Assembly: GCF_000003605.2 (NCBI RefSeq)
Contig: NW_003137796.1
Location: 1 to 25,255 of the forward strand
Source: Saccoglossus kowalevskii
Taxonomy: Eukaryota; Hemichordata; Enteropneusta; Harrimaniidae
Direction of reading: 5' to 3'
DNA length: 25,255 nt
Part shown: in pieces, positions 1-11,494 of the stretch
Layout: each line of letters opens with the position of its first letter
How positions within the stretch are numbered: position 1 is the first letter of the stretch
Program-made: the position numbers and the translations under genes
The notes under the pieces: model-generated
The model's input: the letters and a program-made list of their open reading frames with translations, nothing else
What the model was told of the DNA's origin: nothing
The model's database searches: none

Positions 1-474
1 TCATTATAACATTGATTACTGTTCACCTGAATGTACCTAATTCAACAATGATGCACTCGTTTCTAACATTGACTACTGTTCACCTGAATGAATCTAATTC
101 AACAGTGATCCACTCTTTTCTAACATTGACTGCTGTTCAGCTGAATTTACCTAATTTAACGGTGATCCACTCTTTTCTAACATTGACTGCTGTTCACCTG
201 AATGTACCTAATTCAACAGTGATGCACTCTTTTCTAACATTGATTGCTGTTCACCTGAATGAACCTAATTCAACAGTGATCCACTCTTTTCTAACATTGA
301 TTGTTGTTCAGCTGAATGTACCTAATTTAACAGTGATCCACTCTTTTCTAACATTGACTGCTGTTCACCTGAATGTACCTAATTCAACAGTGATCCACTC
401 TTTTCTAACATTGATTGCTGTTCACCTGAATGTACCTAATTCAACAGTGATCCACCCTTTTCTAACATTGACTG

Positions 475-1040
475 CTGTTCACCTGAATGTACCTAATTCA
501 ACAATGATCCACTCTTTTCTAACATTGACTGCTGTTCACCTGAATGTACTTAATTCAACAGTGATCCACTCTTTTCTAACATTGACTGCTGTTCACCTTA
601 ATGTATCTAATTCAACAGTGATGCACTCTTTTCTAACATTGACTGCTGTTCACCTGCATGTACCTAATTCAACAGTGATCCACTCTTTTCTAACATTGAC
701 TGCTGTTCACCTGAATGTACCTAATTCAACAGTGATCCACTCTTTTCTAACATTGACTGCTGTTCACCTGAATGTACCTAATTCAACAGTGATCCACTCT
801 TTTCTAACATTGATTGCTGTTCACCTGAGAGTACCTAATTCAACAGTGATCCACTTTTTTCTAACATTGATTACTTTTCACCTGAATGTACCTAATCCAA
901 CAATGATCCACTCTTTTCTAACATTGACTGCTGTTCACCTGAATGTACCTAATTCAACAGTGATCCACTCTTTTATAACATTGATTACTGTTCACCTGAA
1001 TGTACCTAATTCAACAATGATGCACTCTTTTCTAACATTG
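475..1040 (+). repeat. Haplotype block duplicated about 20.8 kb away, left copy
   Basis: The ordered rare variants are GTACTTAATTC (about 545), CACCTTAATGTATC (about 595), CACCTGCATG (651), CTGAGAGTACC (about 825), TTTTCACC with CCTAATCCAAC (about 890), TTATAAC and CAATGATGC. The same order occurs at about 21280-21845; CACCTGCATG recurs at 21457, an offset of 20,806, one base more than 365 units. Both copies also have the uncommon GACTC next to the following unit (about 1040 and 21846). I noticed CACCTGCATG nowhere else in the window. Confidence 0.85.
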
Positions 1041-1290
1041 ACTCTGTTCACTGAATGATCTAATTCAACAGTGATCCAATCTATTCTAACATTGATTGGT
1101 GTTCACTTGAATGACCGTAATTCAACAGTGATCCAGTTTTTTGTAACATGGATTCTGTTCACCTGAATGTACTTATTTCAACAGTGATGCACTCTTGTGT
1201 AACATTGATTCCTGTTCACGTGAATGTATCTAATTCAACAGTAATCCACTTTGTTCCAACATTGATTACTTTTCACCTGAATGTACCTAA
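1036..1290 (+). repeat. Degraded HOR segment with clustered mutations
   Basis: The unit pattern is still legible but changes are dense: GACTCTGTTCACTGAATG, GATCCAATCTATTC, GGTGTTCACTTG, GACCGTAATTC, GATCCAGTTTTTTG, AACATGGATTCTG, ACTTATTTC, CACTCTTGTG, TTCACGTG and CACTTTGTTCC. Aligned by unit order it corresponds to the GAATC, GAACC, ATGC-TTGTAAC and TTTTTCCC units that follow the matching block near 21850-22080. No gene is seen. It could be an eroded or a poorly called stretch. Confidence 0.75.
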
Positions 1291-2519
1291 TTCAACAGTG
1301 ATCCACTCTTTTTTAACAATGATCGCTGTTCACCTGAATGTACTTAATTCAACAGTGATGCACTCTTTTATAACATTGACTGCATTTCACCTGAATGTAC
1401 CTAATTCAACAGTAATCCACTCTTTTCTAACATTGACTGCTGTTCACCTGAATGTACCAAATTCAACAGTGATCCACTTTTTTCTAACATTGATTGCTGT
1501 TCACCTGAGTGTACCTAATTCAACAGTGATCCACTTTTTTCTAACATTGATTACTTTTCACCTGAATGTACCTAATCCAACAATGATCCACTCTTTTCTA
1601 ACATTGACTGCTGTTCACCTGAATGTACCTAATTCAACAGTGATCCACTCTTTTATAACATTGATTACTGTTCACCTGAATGTACCTAATTCAAAAATGA
1701 TGCACTCTTTTCTAACATTGACTACTGTTTACCTGAATGAATCTAATTCAACAGTGATCCACTCTTTTCTAACATTGATTGCTGTTCACCTGAATGAACC
1801 TAATTAAACAGTGATCCACTCTTTTCTAACATTGATTGCTGTTCACCTGAATGTACCTAATTCAACAGTGATCCACTCTTTTCTAACATTGACTGCTGTT
1901 CACCTGAATGTACCTAATTCAACAGTGATCCACTCTTTTCTAACATTGATTGTTGTTCACCTGAGTGTACCTAATTCAACAGTGATCCACTTTTTTCTAA
2001 CATTGATTACTTTTCACCTGAATGTACCTAATCCAACAATGATCCACTCTTTTCTAACATTGACTGCTGTTCACCTGAATGTACCTAATTCAACAGTGAT
2101 TCACTCTTTTATAACATTGATTACTGTTCACCTGAATGTACCTAATTCAACAATGATGCACTCTTTTCTAACATTGACTACTGTTCACCTGAATGAATCT
2201 AATTCAACAGTGATCCACTCTTTTCTAACATTGATTGCTGTTCACCTGAATGTACCTAATTCAACAGTGATGCACTCTTTTGTAACATTGATTACTGTTC
2301 ACCTGAATGTATCTAATTCAACAGTAATCCACTTTTTCCCAACATTGATTACTTTTCACCTGAATGACATAATTCAACAGTGATCCACTCTTTTCTAACA
2401 TTGATCGCTGTTCACCTGAATGTACCTGATTCAACAGTGATGCACTCTTTTATAACATTGACTGCTGTTCACCTGAATGTACTTAATTCAACAGTGATCC
2501 ACTCTTTTCTAACATTGAC

Positions 2520-3317
2520 TGCTGTTCACCTGAATGTACCTAATTCAACAGTGATCCACTCTTTTCTAACATTGATTGCTGTTCACCTGAATGTACCAAA
2601 TTCAACAATGATCCACTTTTTTCTAACATTGATTACTTTTCACCTGAATGTACATAATCCAACAATGATCCACTCTTTTCTAACATTGACTGCTGTTCAC
2701 CTGAATGTACCTAATTCAACAGTGATCCACACTTTTATAACATTGATTACTGTTCACCTGAATGTACCTAATTCAACAATGATGCACTCTTTTCTAACAT
2801 TGACTACTGTTCACCTGAATGAATCTAATTTAACAGTGATCCACTCTTTTCTAACATTGATTGCTGTTCACCTGAATGAACCTAATTCAACAGTGATCCA
2901 CTCTTTTCTAACATTGATTGCTGTTCACCTGAATGTACCTAATTCAACAGTGATCCACTCTTTTCTAACATTGATTGCTGTTCACCTGAATGTACCAAAT
3001 TCAACAATGATCCACTTTTTTCTAACATTGATTACTTTTCACCTGAATGTACATAATCCAACAATGATCCACTCTTTTCTAACATTGACTGCTGTTCACC
3101 TGAATGTACCTAATTCAACAGTGATCCACACTTTTATAACATTGATTACTGTTCACCTGAATGTACCTAATTCAACAATGATGCACTCTTTTCTAACATT
3201 GACTACTGTTCACCTGAATGAATCTAATTTAACAGTGATCCACTCTTTTCTAACATTGATTGCTGTTCACCTGAATGAACCTAATTCAACAGTGATTCAC
3301 TCTTTTCTAACATTGAC
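2520..3317 (+). repeat. 399-bp (7-unit) tandem duplication, two copies
   Basis: A block of seven units is repeated immediately after itself at an offset of 399 bp: ATGTACCAAA occurs at 2591 and again at 2990. Both copies carry the same uncommon variants in the same order: ACCAAATTC with CAATG and CACTTTTTT, then ACATAATCCAAC, then CCACACTTTTATA, then the ATGC unit, then GAATCTAATTTAAC, then GAACC. CCACACTTTTATA was noticed only in this pair. The copies agree to the eye from about 2520 to 3294, where ATCC becomes ATTC. This is a recent duplication by unequal exchange or a similar process. Confidence 0.85.
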
Positions 3318-3419
3318 TACTGTTCACCTGAATGAATCTAATTCAACAGTGATGCACTCTTTTCTAACATTGATTGTTGTTCAGCTGAATGTACCTAATT
3401 CAACAGTGATCCACTCGTT

Positions 3420-3522
3420 TCTAACATAGATTGCTGTTCACCTGAATGTACCAAATTCAACAATGATCCACTCTTTTCTAATTTTGATTGCTGTTCACCT
3501 GAATCTACCTAATTCCAACAGT
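3420..3522 (+). repeat. Recurrent frame-breaking two-unit module (TAG plus 1-bp insertion)
   Basis: The module is CTAACATAGATTG, then ACCAAATTCAACAATG, then TCTAATTTTG, then CTGAATCTACC, then ATTCCAACAG with one extra C. It puts a TAG in the open frame and then shifts the frame. Near-identical modules, mostly with TCTAATATTG, recur near 5475-5575, 17675-17775, 22240-22335 and 23665-23765, always after a CAGCTG, CAGCCG or comparable unit. It has been copied as a block. Confidence 0.85.
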
Positions 3523-5474
3523 GATCCACTCTTTTCTAACATTGATTACTGTTCACCTGAATGTACCTAATTCAACAGTGATCCACTTTTTTCTAACATT
3601 GATTACTTTTCACCTGAATGTACCTAATCCAACAATGATCCACTCTTTTCTAACATTGACTACTGTTCACCTGAATGTACCTAATTCAACAGTGATCCAC
3701 TCTTTTATAACATTGATTACTGTTCACCTGAATGTACCTAATTCAACAATGATGCACTCTTTTCTAACATTGACTACTGTTTACCTGAATGAATCTAATT
3801 CAACAGTGATCCACTCTTTTCTAACATTGATTGCTGTTCACCTGAATGAACCTAATTAAACAGTGATCCACTCTTTTCTAACATTGATTGCTGTTCACCT
3901 GAATGTACCTAATTCAACAGTGATCCACTCTTTTCTAACATTGATTACTGTTCACCTGAATGTACCTAATTCAACAGTGATCCACTTTTTTCTAACATTG
4001 ATTACTTTTCACCTGAATGTATCTAATTCAACAGTGATCCACTCTTTTCTAACATTGATTACTGTTCACCTGAGTGTACCTAATTCAACAGTGATCCACT
4101 TTTTTCTAACATTGATTACTTTTCACCTGAATGTACATAATCCAACAATGATCCACTCTTTTCTAACATTGACTGCTGTTCACCTGAATGTACCTAATTC
4201 AACAGTGATCCACTCTTTTATAACATTGATTACTGTTCACCTGAATGTACCTAATTCAACAATGATGCACTCTTTTCTAACATTGACTACTGTTCACCTG
4301 AATGAATCTAATTTAACAGTGATCCACTCTTTTCTAACATTGATTGCTGTTCACCTGAATGAACCTAATTCAACAGTGATCCACTCTTTTCTAACATTGA
4401 TTGCTGTTCACCTGAATGTACCTAATTCAACAGTGATGCACTCTTTTGTAACATTGATTACTGTTCTCCTGAATGTATCTAATTCAACAATGATCCACTT
4501 TTTCCCAACATTGATTACTTTTCACCTGAATGTACCTAATTCAACAGTGATCCACCCTTTTCTAACATTGACTACTGTTCACCTGAATGTAACTAATTCA
4601 ACAATGATCCACTCTTTTCTAACATTGACTGCTGTTCACCTGAATGTACCTAATTCAACAGTGATCCACTCTTTTCTAACATTGATCGCTGTGCACCTGA
4701 ATGTACCTAATTCAACAGTGATGCACTCTTTTCTAACATTGACTGCTGTTCACCTGAATGTACCTAATTCAACAGTGATCCACTCTTTTCTAACATTGAC
4801 TGCTGTTCACCTGAATGTACCTAATTCAACAATGATCCACTCTTTTCTAATATTGACTGCTGTTCACCTGAATCTACCTAATTCAACAGTGATCCACTTT
4901 TTTCTAACATTGATTACTTTTCACCTGAATGTACCTAATCCAACAATGATCCACTCTTTTCTAACATTGACTGCTGTTCACCTGAATGTACCTAATTCAA
5001 CAGTGATCCACTCTTTTATAACATTGATTACTGTTCACCTGAATGTACCTAATTCAACAATGATGCACTCTTTTCTAACATTGACTACTGTTCACCTGAA
5101 TGAATCTAATTCAACAGTGATCCACTCTTCTCTAACATTGATTGCTGTTCACCTGAATGAACTTAATTCAACAGTGATCCACTCTTTTCTAGCATTGATT
5201 GCTGTTCACCTGAATGTACCTAATTCAACAGTGATGCACTCTTTTGTAACATTGATTACTGTTCACCTGAATGTATCTAATTCAACAGTGATCCACTTTT
5301 TCCCAACATTGATTACTTTTCACCTGAATGTACCTAATTCAACAGTGATTCACTCTTTTCTAACATTGACTACTGTTCACCTGAATGAATCTAATTCAAC
5401 AGTGATGCACTCTTTTCTAACATTGATTGTTGTTCAGCTGAATGTACCTAATTCAACAGTGATCCACTCTTTTC

Positions 5475-5577
5475 TAACATAGATTGCTGTTCACCTGAAT
5501 GTACCAAATTCAACAATGATCCACTCTTTTCTAATATTGATTGCTGTTCACCTGAATCTACCTAATTCCAACAGTGA
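5475..5577 (+). repeat. Recurrent frame-breaking module, second copy
   Basis: Same order as at 3420: ACATAGATTG, ACCAAATTC with CAATG, TCTAATATTG, CTGAATCTACC and ATTCCAACAG. The surrounding units also match (the TGTTCAGCTG unit before it, TTTTCACC with CCTAATCCAAC after it), so the duplicated block is larger than the module, running from about 5300 to 5900 against about 3250 to 3850. An extra A in GTGATATCACTC near 5748 is private to this copy. Confidence 0.85.
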
Positions 5578-6720
5578 TCCACTCTTTTCTAACATTGATT
5601 ACTGTTCACCTGAATGTACCTAATTCAACAGTGATCCACTTTTTTCTAACATTGATTACTTTTCACCTGAATGTACCTAATCCAACAATGATCCACTCTT
5701 TTCTAACATTGACTACTGTTCACCTGAATGTACCTAATTCAACAGTGATATCACTCTTTTATAACATTGATTACTGTTCACCTGAATGTACCTAATTCAA
5801 CAATGATGCACTCTTTTCTAACATTGACTACTGTTTACCTGAATGAATCTAATTCAACAGTGATCCACTCTTTTCTAACATTGATTGCTGTTCACCTGAA
5901 TGAACCTAATTAAACAGTGATCCACTCTTTTCTAACATTGATTGCTGTTCACCTGAATGTACCTAATTCAACAGTGATGCACTCTTCTGTAACATTGATT
6001 ACTGTTCACCTGAATGTATCAAATTCAACAGTAATCCACTTTTTCCCAACATTGATTACTTTTCACCTGAATGTACCTAATTCAACAGTGATCCACTCTT
6101 TTCTAACATTGATCGCTGTTCACCTGAATGTACCTAATTCAACAGTGATGCACTCTTTTCTAACATTGACTGCTGTTCACCTGAATGTACCTAATTCAAC
6201 AGTGATCCACTCGTTTCTAACATTGACTGCTGTTCACCTGAATGTACCTAATTCAACAGTGATCCACTCTTTTCGAACATTGATTGCTGTTCACCTGAAT
6301 GTACATAATCCAACAATGATCCATTCTTTTCTAACATTGACTGCTGTTCACCTGAATGTACCTAATTCAACAGAGATCCACTCTTTTATAACATTGATTA
6401 CTGTTCACCTGAATGTACCTAATTCAAAAATGATGCACTCTTTTCTAACATTGACTACTGTTCACCTGAATGAATCTAATTTAACAGTGATCCACTCTTT
6501 TATAACATTGATTACTGTTCACCTGAATGTACCTAATTCAACAATGATGCACTCTTTTCTAACATTGACTACTGTTCACCTGAATGAATCTAATTCAACA
6601 GTGATCCACTCTTTTCTAACATTGATTGCTGTTCACCTGAATGTACCTAATTCAACAGTGATGCACTCTTTTGTAACATTGATTACTGTTCACCTGAATG
6701 TATCTAATTCAACAGTAATC

Positions 6721-7403
6721 CACTTTTTCCCAACATTGATTACTTTTCACCTGAATGACCTAATTCAACAGTGATCCACTCTTTTCTAACATTGATCGCT
6801 GTTCACCTGAATGTACCTGATTCAACAGTGATGCACTCTTTTCTAACATTGACTGCTGTTCACCTGAATGTACCTAATTCAACAGTGATCCACTCTTTTC
6901 TAACATTGACTGCTGTTCACCTGAATGTACCTAATTCAACAGTGATCCACTCTTTTCTAACATTGATTGCTGTTCACCTGAGTGTACCTAATTCAACAGT
7001 GATCCACTTTTTTCTAACATTGATTACTTTTCACCTGAATGTACATAATCCAACAATGATCCACTCTTTTCTAACATTGACTGCTGTTCACCTGAATGTA
7101 CCTAATTCAACAGTGATCCACTCTTTTATAACATTGATTACTGTTCACCTGAATGTACCTAATTCAACAATGATGCACTCTTTTCTAACATTGACTACTG
7201 TTCACCTGAATGAATCTAATTTATCAGTGATCCACTCTTTTCTAACATTGATTGCTGTTCACCTGAATGAACCTAATTCAACAGTGATCCACTCTTTTCT
7301 AACATTGATTGCTGTTCACCTGAATGTACCTAATTCAACAGTGATGCACTCTTTTGTAACATTGATTACTGTTCACCTGAATGTATCTAATTCAACAATG
7401 ATC
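6721..7403 (+). repeat. 12-unit HOR cassette, copy with the 1-bp deletion (683 bp)
   Basis: This runs from one CACTTTTTCCC marker (6721) to the next (7404). Ordered variants are: TTTTCACC unit with T lost in TGAATGACC; GATCGC plus CTGATTC with ATGC; two consensus units; CTGAGTGTACC with CACTTTTTT; TTTTCACC plus ACATAATCCAAC; TTATAAC; CAATGATGC; GAATCTAATTTA; GAACC; ATGC with TTGTAAC; and TGTATC leading to CACTTTTTCCC. Length is 12 x 57 minus the lost base. The same order and length recur at 14986 and 18524. A small private change is TTTATCAGTG near 7222. Confidence 0.85.
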
Positions 7404-8031
7404 CACTTTTTCCCAACATTGATTACTTTTCACCTGAATGTACCTAATTCAACAGTGATCCACCCTTTTCTAACATTGACTACTGTTCACCTGAATGTAC
7501 CTAATTCAACAATGATCCACTCTTTTCTAACATTGACTGCTGTTCACCTGAATCTACCTAATTCCAACAGTGATCCACTCTTTTCTAACATTGATTACTG
7601 TTCACCTGAATGTACCTAATTCAACAGTGATCCACTTTTTTCTAACATTGATTACTTTTCACCTGAATGTACCTAATCCAACAATGATCCACTCTTTTCT
7701 AACATTGACTACTGTTCACCTGAATGTACCTAATTCAACAGTGATCCACTCTTTTATAACATTGATTACTGTTCACCTGAATGTACCTAATTCAACAATG
7801 ATGCACTCTTTTCTAACATTGACTACTGTTCACCTGAATGAATCTAATTCAACAGTGATCCACTCTTTTCTAACATTGATTGCTGTTCACCTGAATGAAC
7901 CTAATTAAACAGTGATCCACTCTTTTCTAACATTGATTGCTGTTCACCTGAATGTACCTAATTCAACAGTGATGCACTCTTTTGTAACATTGATTACTGT
8001 TCACCTGAATGTATCAAATTCAACAGTAATC

Positions 8032-8715
8032 CACTTTTTCCCAACATTGATTACTTTTCACCTGAATGTACCTAATTCAACAGTGATCCACTCTTTTCTA
8101 ACATTGATCGCTGTTCACCTGAATGTACCTAATTCAACAGTGATGCACTCTTTTCTAACATTGACTGCTGTTCACCTGAATGTACCTAATTCAACAGTGA
8201 TCCACTCTTTTCTAACATTGACTGCTGTTCACCTGAATGTACCTAATTCAACAGTGATCCACTCTTTTCTAACATTGATTGCTGTTCACCTGAGTGTACC
8301 TAATTCAACAGTGATCCACTTTTTTCTAACATTGATTACTTTTCACCTGAATGTACATAATCCAACAATGATCCACTCTTTTCTAACATTGACTGCTGTT
8401 CACCTGAATGTACCTAATTCAACAGTAATCCACTCTTTTATAACATTGATTACTGTTCACCTGAATGTACCTAATTCAAAAATGATGCACTCTTTTCTAA
8501 CATTGACTACTGTTCACCTGAATGAATCTAATTTAACAGTGATCCACTCTTTTCTAACATTGATTGCTGTTCACCTGAATGAACCTAATTCAACAGTGAT
8601 CAACTCTTTTCTAACATTGATTGCTGTTCACCTGAATGTACCTAATTCAACAGTGATGCACTCTTTTGTAACATTGATTACTGTTCACCTGAATGTATCT
8701 AATTCAACAATGATC
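8032..8715 (+). repeat. 12-unit HOR cassette, copy without the deletion (684 bp)
   Basis: Marker CACTTTTTCCC at 8032 and again at 8716, exactly 12 x 57 apart. Unit order matches the 6721 cassette, but the first unit keeps the full TGAATGTACC and the second reads CTAATTC instead of CTGATTC. Private changes include CAAAAATGATGC near 8478 and GTGATCAACTC near 8597. This is probably the form of the cassette from before the one-base deletion arose. Confidence 0.82.
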
Positions 8716-8814
8716 CACTTTTTCCCAACATTGATTACTTTTCACCTGAATGTACCTAATTCAACAGTGATTCACTCTTTTCTAACATTGACTACTGTTC
8801 ACCTGAATGAATAT

Positions 8815-9115
8815 AATTCACACTGATGCACTCTTTTCTAACATTGATTGTTTTTCAACTGAATGTACCTAATTCAACAGTGATCCACTCTTTTCTCACA
8901 TATATTGCTGTTCACCTGAATGAACCAAATTCAACAATGATCCACTCTTTTCAAATATTGATTGCTGTTCACCTGAATGTACCTAATTCCAACAGTGATC
9001 CACTCTTTTCTAACAATGATAACTGTTCACCAGATTGTACCTAATTCAACAATGATCCACTATTTTTCTAATATTGACTGCTGTTCACTCTGAATGTACC
9101 TAATTCACAGTGATC
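8815..9115 (+). repeat. Eroded repeat stretch with scattered substitutions and indels
   Basis: Unusual forms include GAATATAATTCACACTG, TTGTTTTTCAACTG, CTCACATATATTG, TTTTCAAATATTG, AACAATGATAACTG, TTCACCAGATTG, CACTATTTTTCTAATATTG, GTTCACTCTGAATG and ATTCACAG. Much of it parallels 17.58-17.85 kb, which has the same order with fewer changes, so it is a diverged copy of that block. It precedes the very homogeneous run near 9.35 kb. No gene is seen. Confidence 0.72.
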
Positions 9116-9354
9116 CACTCTTTTCTAACATTGATTGCTGTTCACCTGAATGTACCTAATTCAACAGTGATCCACTCTTTTCTAACACTGACTGCTGTTC
9201 ACCTGAATGTACCTAATTCAACAGTGATCCACTCTTTTCTAACATTGACTGCTGTTCACCTGAATGAACCTAATTCAACAGTGATCCACTCTTTTCTAAC
9301 ATTGATTGCTGTTCACCTGAGTGTACCTAATTCAACAGTGATGCACTCTTTTCT

Positions 9355-9696
9355 AACATTGACTGCTGTTCACCTGAATGTACCTAATTCAACAGTGATC
9401 CACTCTTTTCTAACATTGACTGCTGTTCACCTGAATGTACCTAATTCAACAGTGATCCACTCTTTTCTAACATTGACTGCTGTTCACCTGAATGTACCTA
9501 ATTCAACAGTGATCCACTCTTTTCTAACATTGACTGCTGTTCACCTGAATGTACCTAATTCAACAGTGATCCACTCTTTTCTAACATTGACTGCTGTTCA
9601 CCTGAATGTACCTAATTCAACAATGATCCACTCTTTTCTAACATTGACTGCTGTTCACCTGAATGTACCTAATTCAACAGTGATCCACTCTTTTCT
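9355..9696 (+). repeat. Near-invariant run of six consensus units
   Basis: Six consecutive units start at 9355, 9412, 9469, 9526, 9583 and 9640. The first four and the sixth read as the same sequence; the fifth differs by CAATG in place of CAGTG. This is the most homogeneous stretch noticed and the best reference for the consensus unit. It lacks the ordered variants that mark the HOR cassettes elsewhere, so it looks like a recent local amplification of a single unit type. It lies inside a 687-bp stretch (9110-9796) with no stop in the open frame, as expected when no indel occurs. Confidence 0.9.
9369..9404 (+). other. Dyad-symmetric core of the unit (reference copy)
   Basis: In this consensus unit TTCA (9369-9372) and TGAA (9375-9378) form a short dyad around CC. 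TGAAT and the later ATTCA (9387-9391) form a second possible pairing over a seven-base spacer. AGTG (9394-9397) and CACT (9401-9404) form a third around ATC. The common ATCC/ATGC variation falls in the three-base spacer of the last dyad. The stems are only four or five bases, so stable hairpins are doubtful; a protein-binding role is a guess. Confidence 0.45.
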
Positions 9697-10029
9697 AACA
9701 TTGATTACTTTTCACCTGAATGTACCTAATTCAACAGTGATCCACTCATTTCTAACATTGATTACTGTTCACCTGAATGACCTAATTCAACAGTGATCCA
9801 CTTTTTTCTAACATTGACTGCTGTTCACCTGAATGTACCTAATTCAACAGTGATCCACTCTTTTCTAACATTGATTACTGTTCACCTGAATGTATCTAAT
9901 GCAACAGTGATGCACTTTTTTGTAACATTGATTACTTTTCATCTGAATGTACCTAATTCAACAGTGATGCACTCTTTTCTAACATTGACTACTGTTCACC
10001 TGAATGAATCTAATTCAACAGTGATCCAC

Positions 10030-10830
10030 ACTTTTCTAACATTTATTGTTGTTCACCTGAATCAACATAATTCAACAGTGATCCACTTTTTCTAACATTG
10101 ATTGCTGTTCACCTGAATGTACCTAATTCAACAGTGATCCACTCTTTTCTAACATAGATTGCTGTTCACCTGAATGTACCAAATTCAACAATGATCCACT
10201 CTTTTCTAACATTGATTGCTGTTCACCTGAATGACCTAATTCAACAATGATCCACTATTTTCTAACATTGACTGCTGTTCACCTGAATGTACCTAATTCA
10301 ACAATGATCCACTCTTTTCTAACATTGACTGCTGTTCACCTGAATGTACCTAATTCAACAGTGATGCACTCTTTTCTAACATTGACTACCGTTCACCTGA
10401 ATGAATCTAATTCAACAGTGATCCACTCTTTTCTAACATTGATTGCTGTTCACCTGAATGAACCTAATTCAAAAGTGATCCACTATTTTCTAACATTGAT
10501 TGCTGTTCAGCTGAATGTACCTAAATCGAACAGTGATCCACTCTTTTCTAACATAGATTGCTGTTCACCTGAATGTACCAAATTCAACAATGATTCACTC
10601 TTTTCTAACATTGACTACTGTTCACCTGAATGAATCTAATTCAACAGTGATCCACTCTTTTCTAACATTGATTGCTGTTTACCTGAATGTACCTAATTCA
10701 ACAATGATCCACTGTTTTCTAACATTGACTGCTGTTCACCTGAATGTACCTAATTCAACAGTGATCCACTTTTTTCTAACATTGATTACTGTTCACCTTA
10801 ATGTACCTAATTCAACAATGATCCACTCTT
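10030..10830 (+). repeat. Haplotype block with copies near 11.7-12.4 kb and 14.25-14.43 kb
   Basis: Ordered rare variants are ATTTATTGTTG (10041), CACTTTTTCTAAC lacking one T, ACATAGATTG, ACCAAATTC, TGAATGACC (about 10232), CACTATTTTC, GACTACCGTTC, TTCAAAAGTG, GTTTACCTG, CCACTGTTTTC and CACCTTAATG. The same run appears from about 11690 to 12420 at an offset of 1659, 29 units plus six bases; the six extra bases come from the insertion-rich stretch at 11495-11700 or its vicinity. The right half differs: 10500-10590 holds an extra unit with CTAAATCGAACAG and a second ACATAG that the 12.16-kb copy lacks. Confidence 0.82.
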
Positions 10831-11494
10831 TTCTAACATTGATTACTGTTCACCTGATTGAACCTAATCCAACAATGATCCACTCTTTTACAACATTGAC
10901 TGCTGTTCACCTGAATGTACCTAATTCAACAGTGATCCACTCTTTTATAACATTGATTACTGTTCACCTGAATGTACCTAATTCAACAATGATGCACTCT
11001 TTTCTAACATTGACTACTGTTCACCTGAATGAATCTAATTTAACAGTGATCCACTCTTTTCTAACATTGATTGCTGTTCACCTGAATGAACCTAATTCAA
11101 CAGTGATCCACTCTTTTCTAACATTGATTGCTGTTCACCTGAATGTACCTAATTCAACTGTGATGCACTCTTTTGTAACATTGATTACTGTTCACCTGAA
11201 TGTATCTAATTCAACAATGATCCACTTTTTCCCAACATTGATTACTTTTCACCTGAATGTACCTAATTCATCAGTGATCCACCCTTTTCTAACATTGACT
11301 ACTGTTCACCTGAATGTACCTAATTCAACAGTGATCAACTCTTTTCTAACATTGATTACTTTTCACCTGAATGTACCTAATTCAACAGTGATCCACCCTT
11401 TTCTAACATTGACTACTGTTCACCTGAATGTACCTAATTCAACAATGATCCACTCTTTTCTAACATTGACTGCTGTTCACCTGAATGTACCTAA

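Noticed and set aside
12-1058. A repetitive surface protein with an N-S-T sequon in every 19-residue repeat
   Set aside because: Frameshifts and stops recur throughout and are copied between blocks, common variants are mostly replacements, there is no signal peptide or unique terminus, and the period is fully explained by a 57-bp DNA unit.
6037-6721. An extra copy of the 12-unit cassette, suggested by its exact 684-bp spacing
   Set aside because: Unit order shows one fused or lost unit near 6290 and a repeated pair near 6500, so the length match is coincidental.
9355-9411. Splice acceptor-like signals in each unit (CTCTTTTCTAAC and CCTAATTCAACAG)
   Set aside because: Branch-point-like CTAAC and CTAAT and the AG are too short to be meaningful, a pyrimidine tract is not placed next to the AG, and no exon is present.
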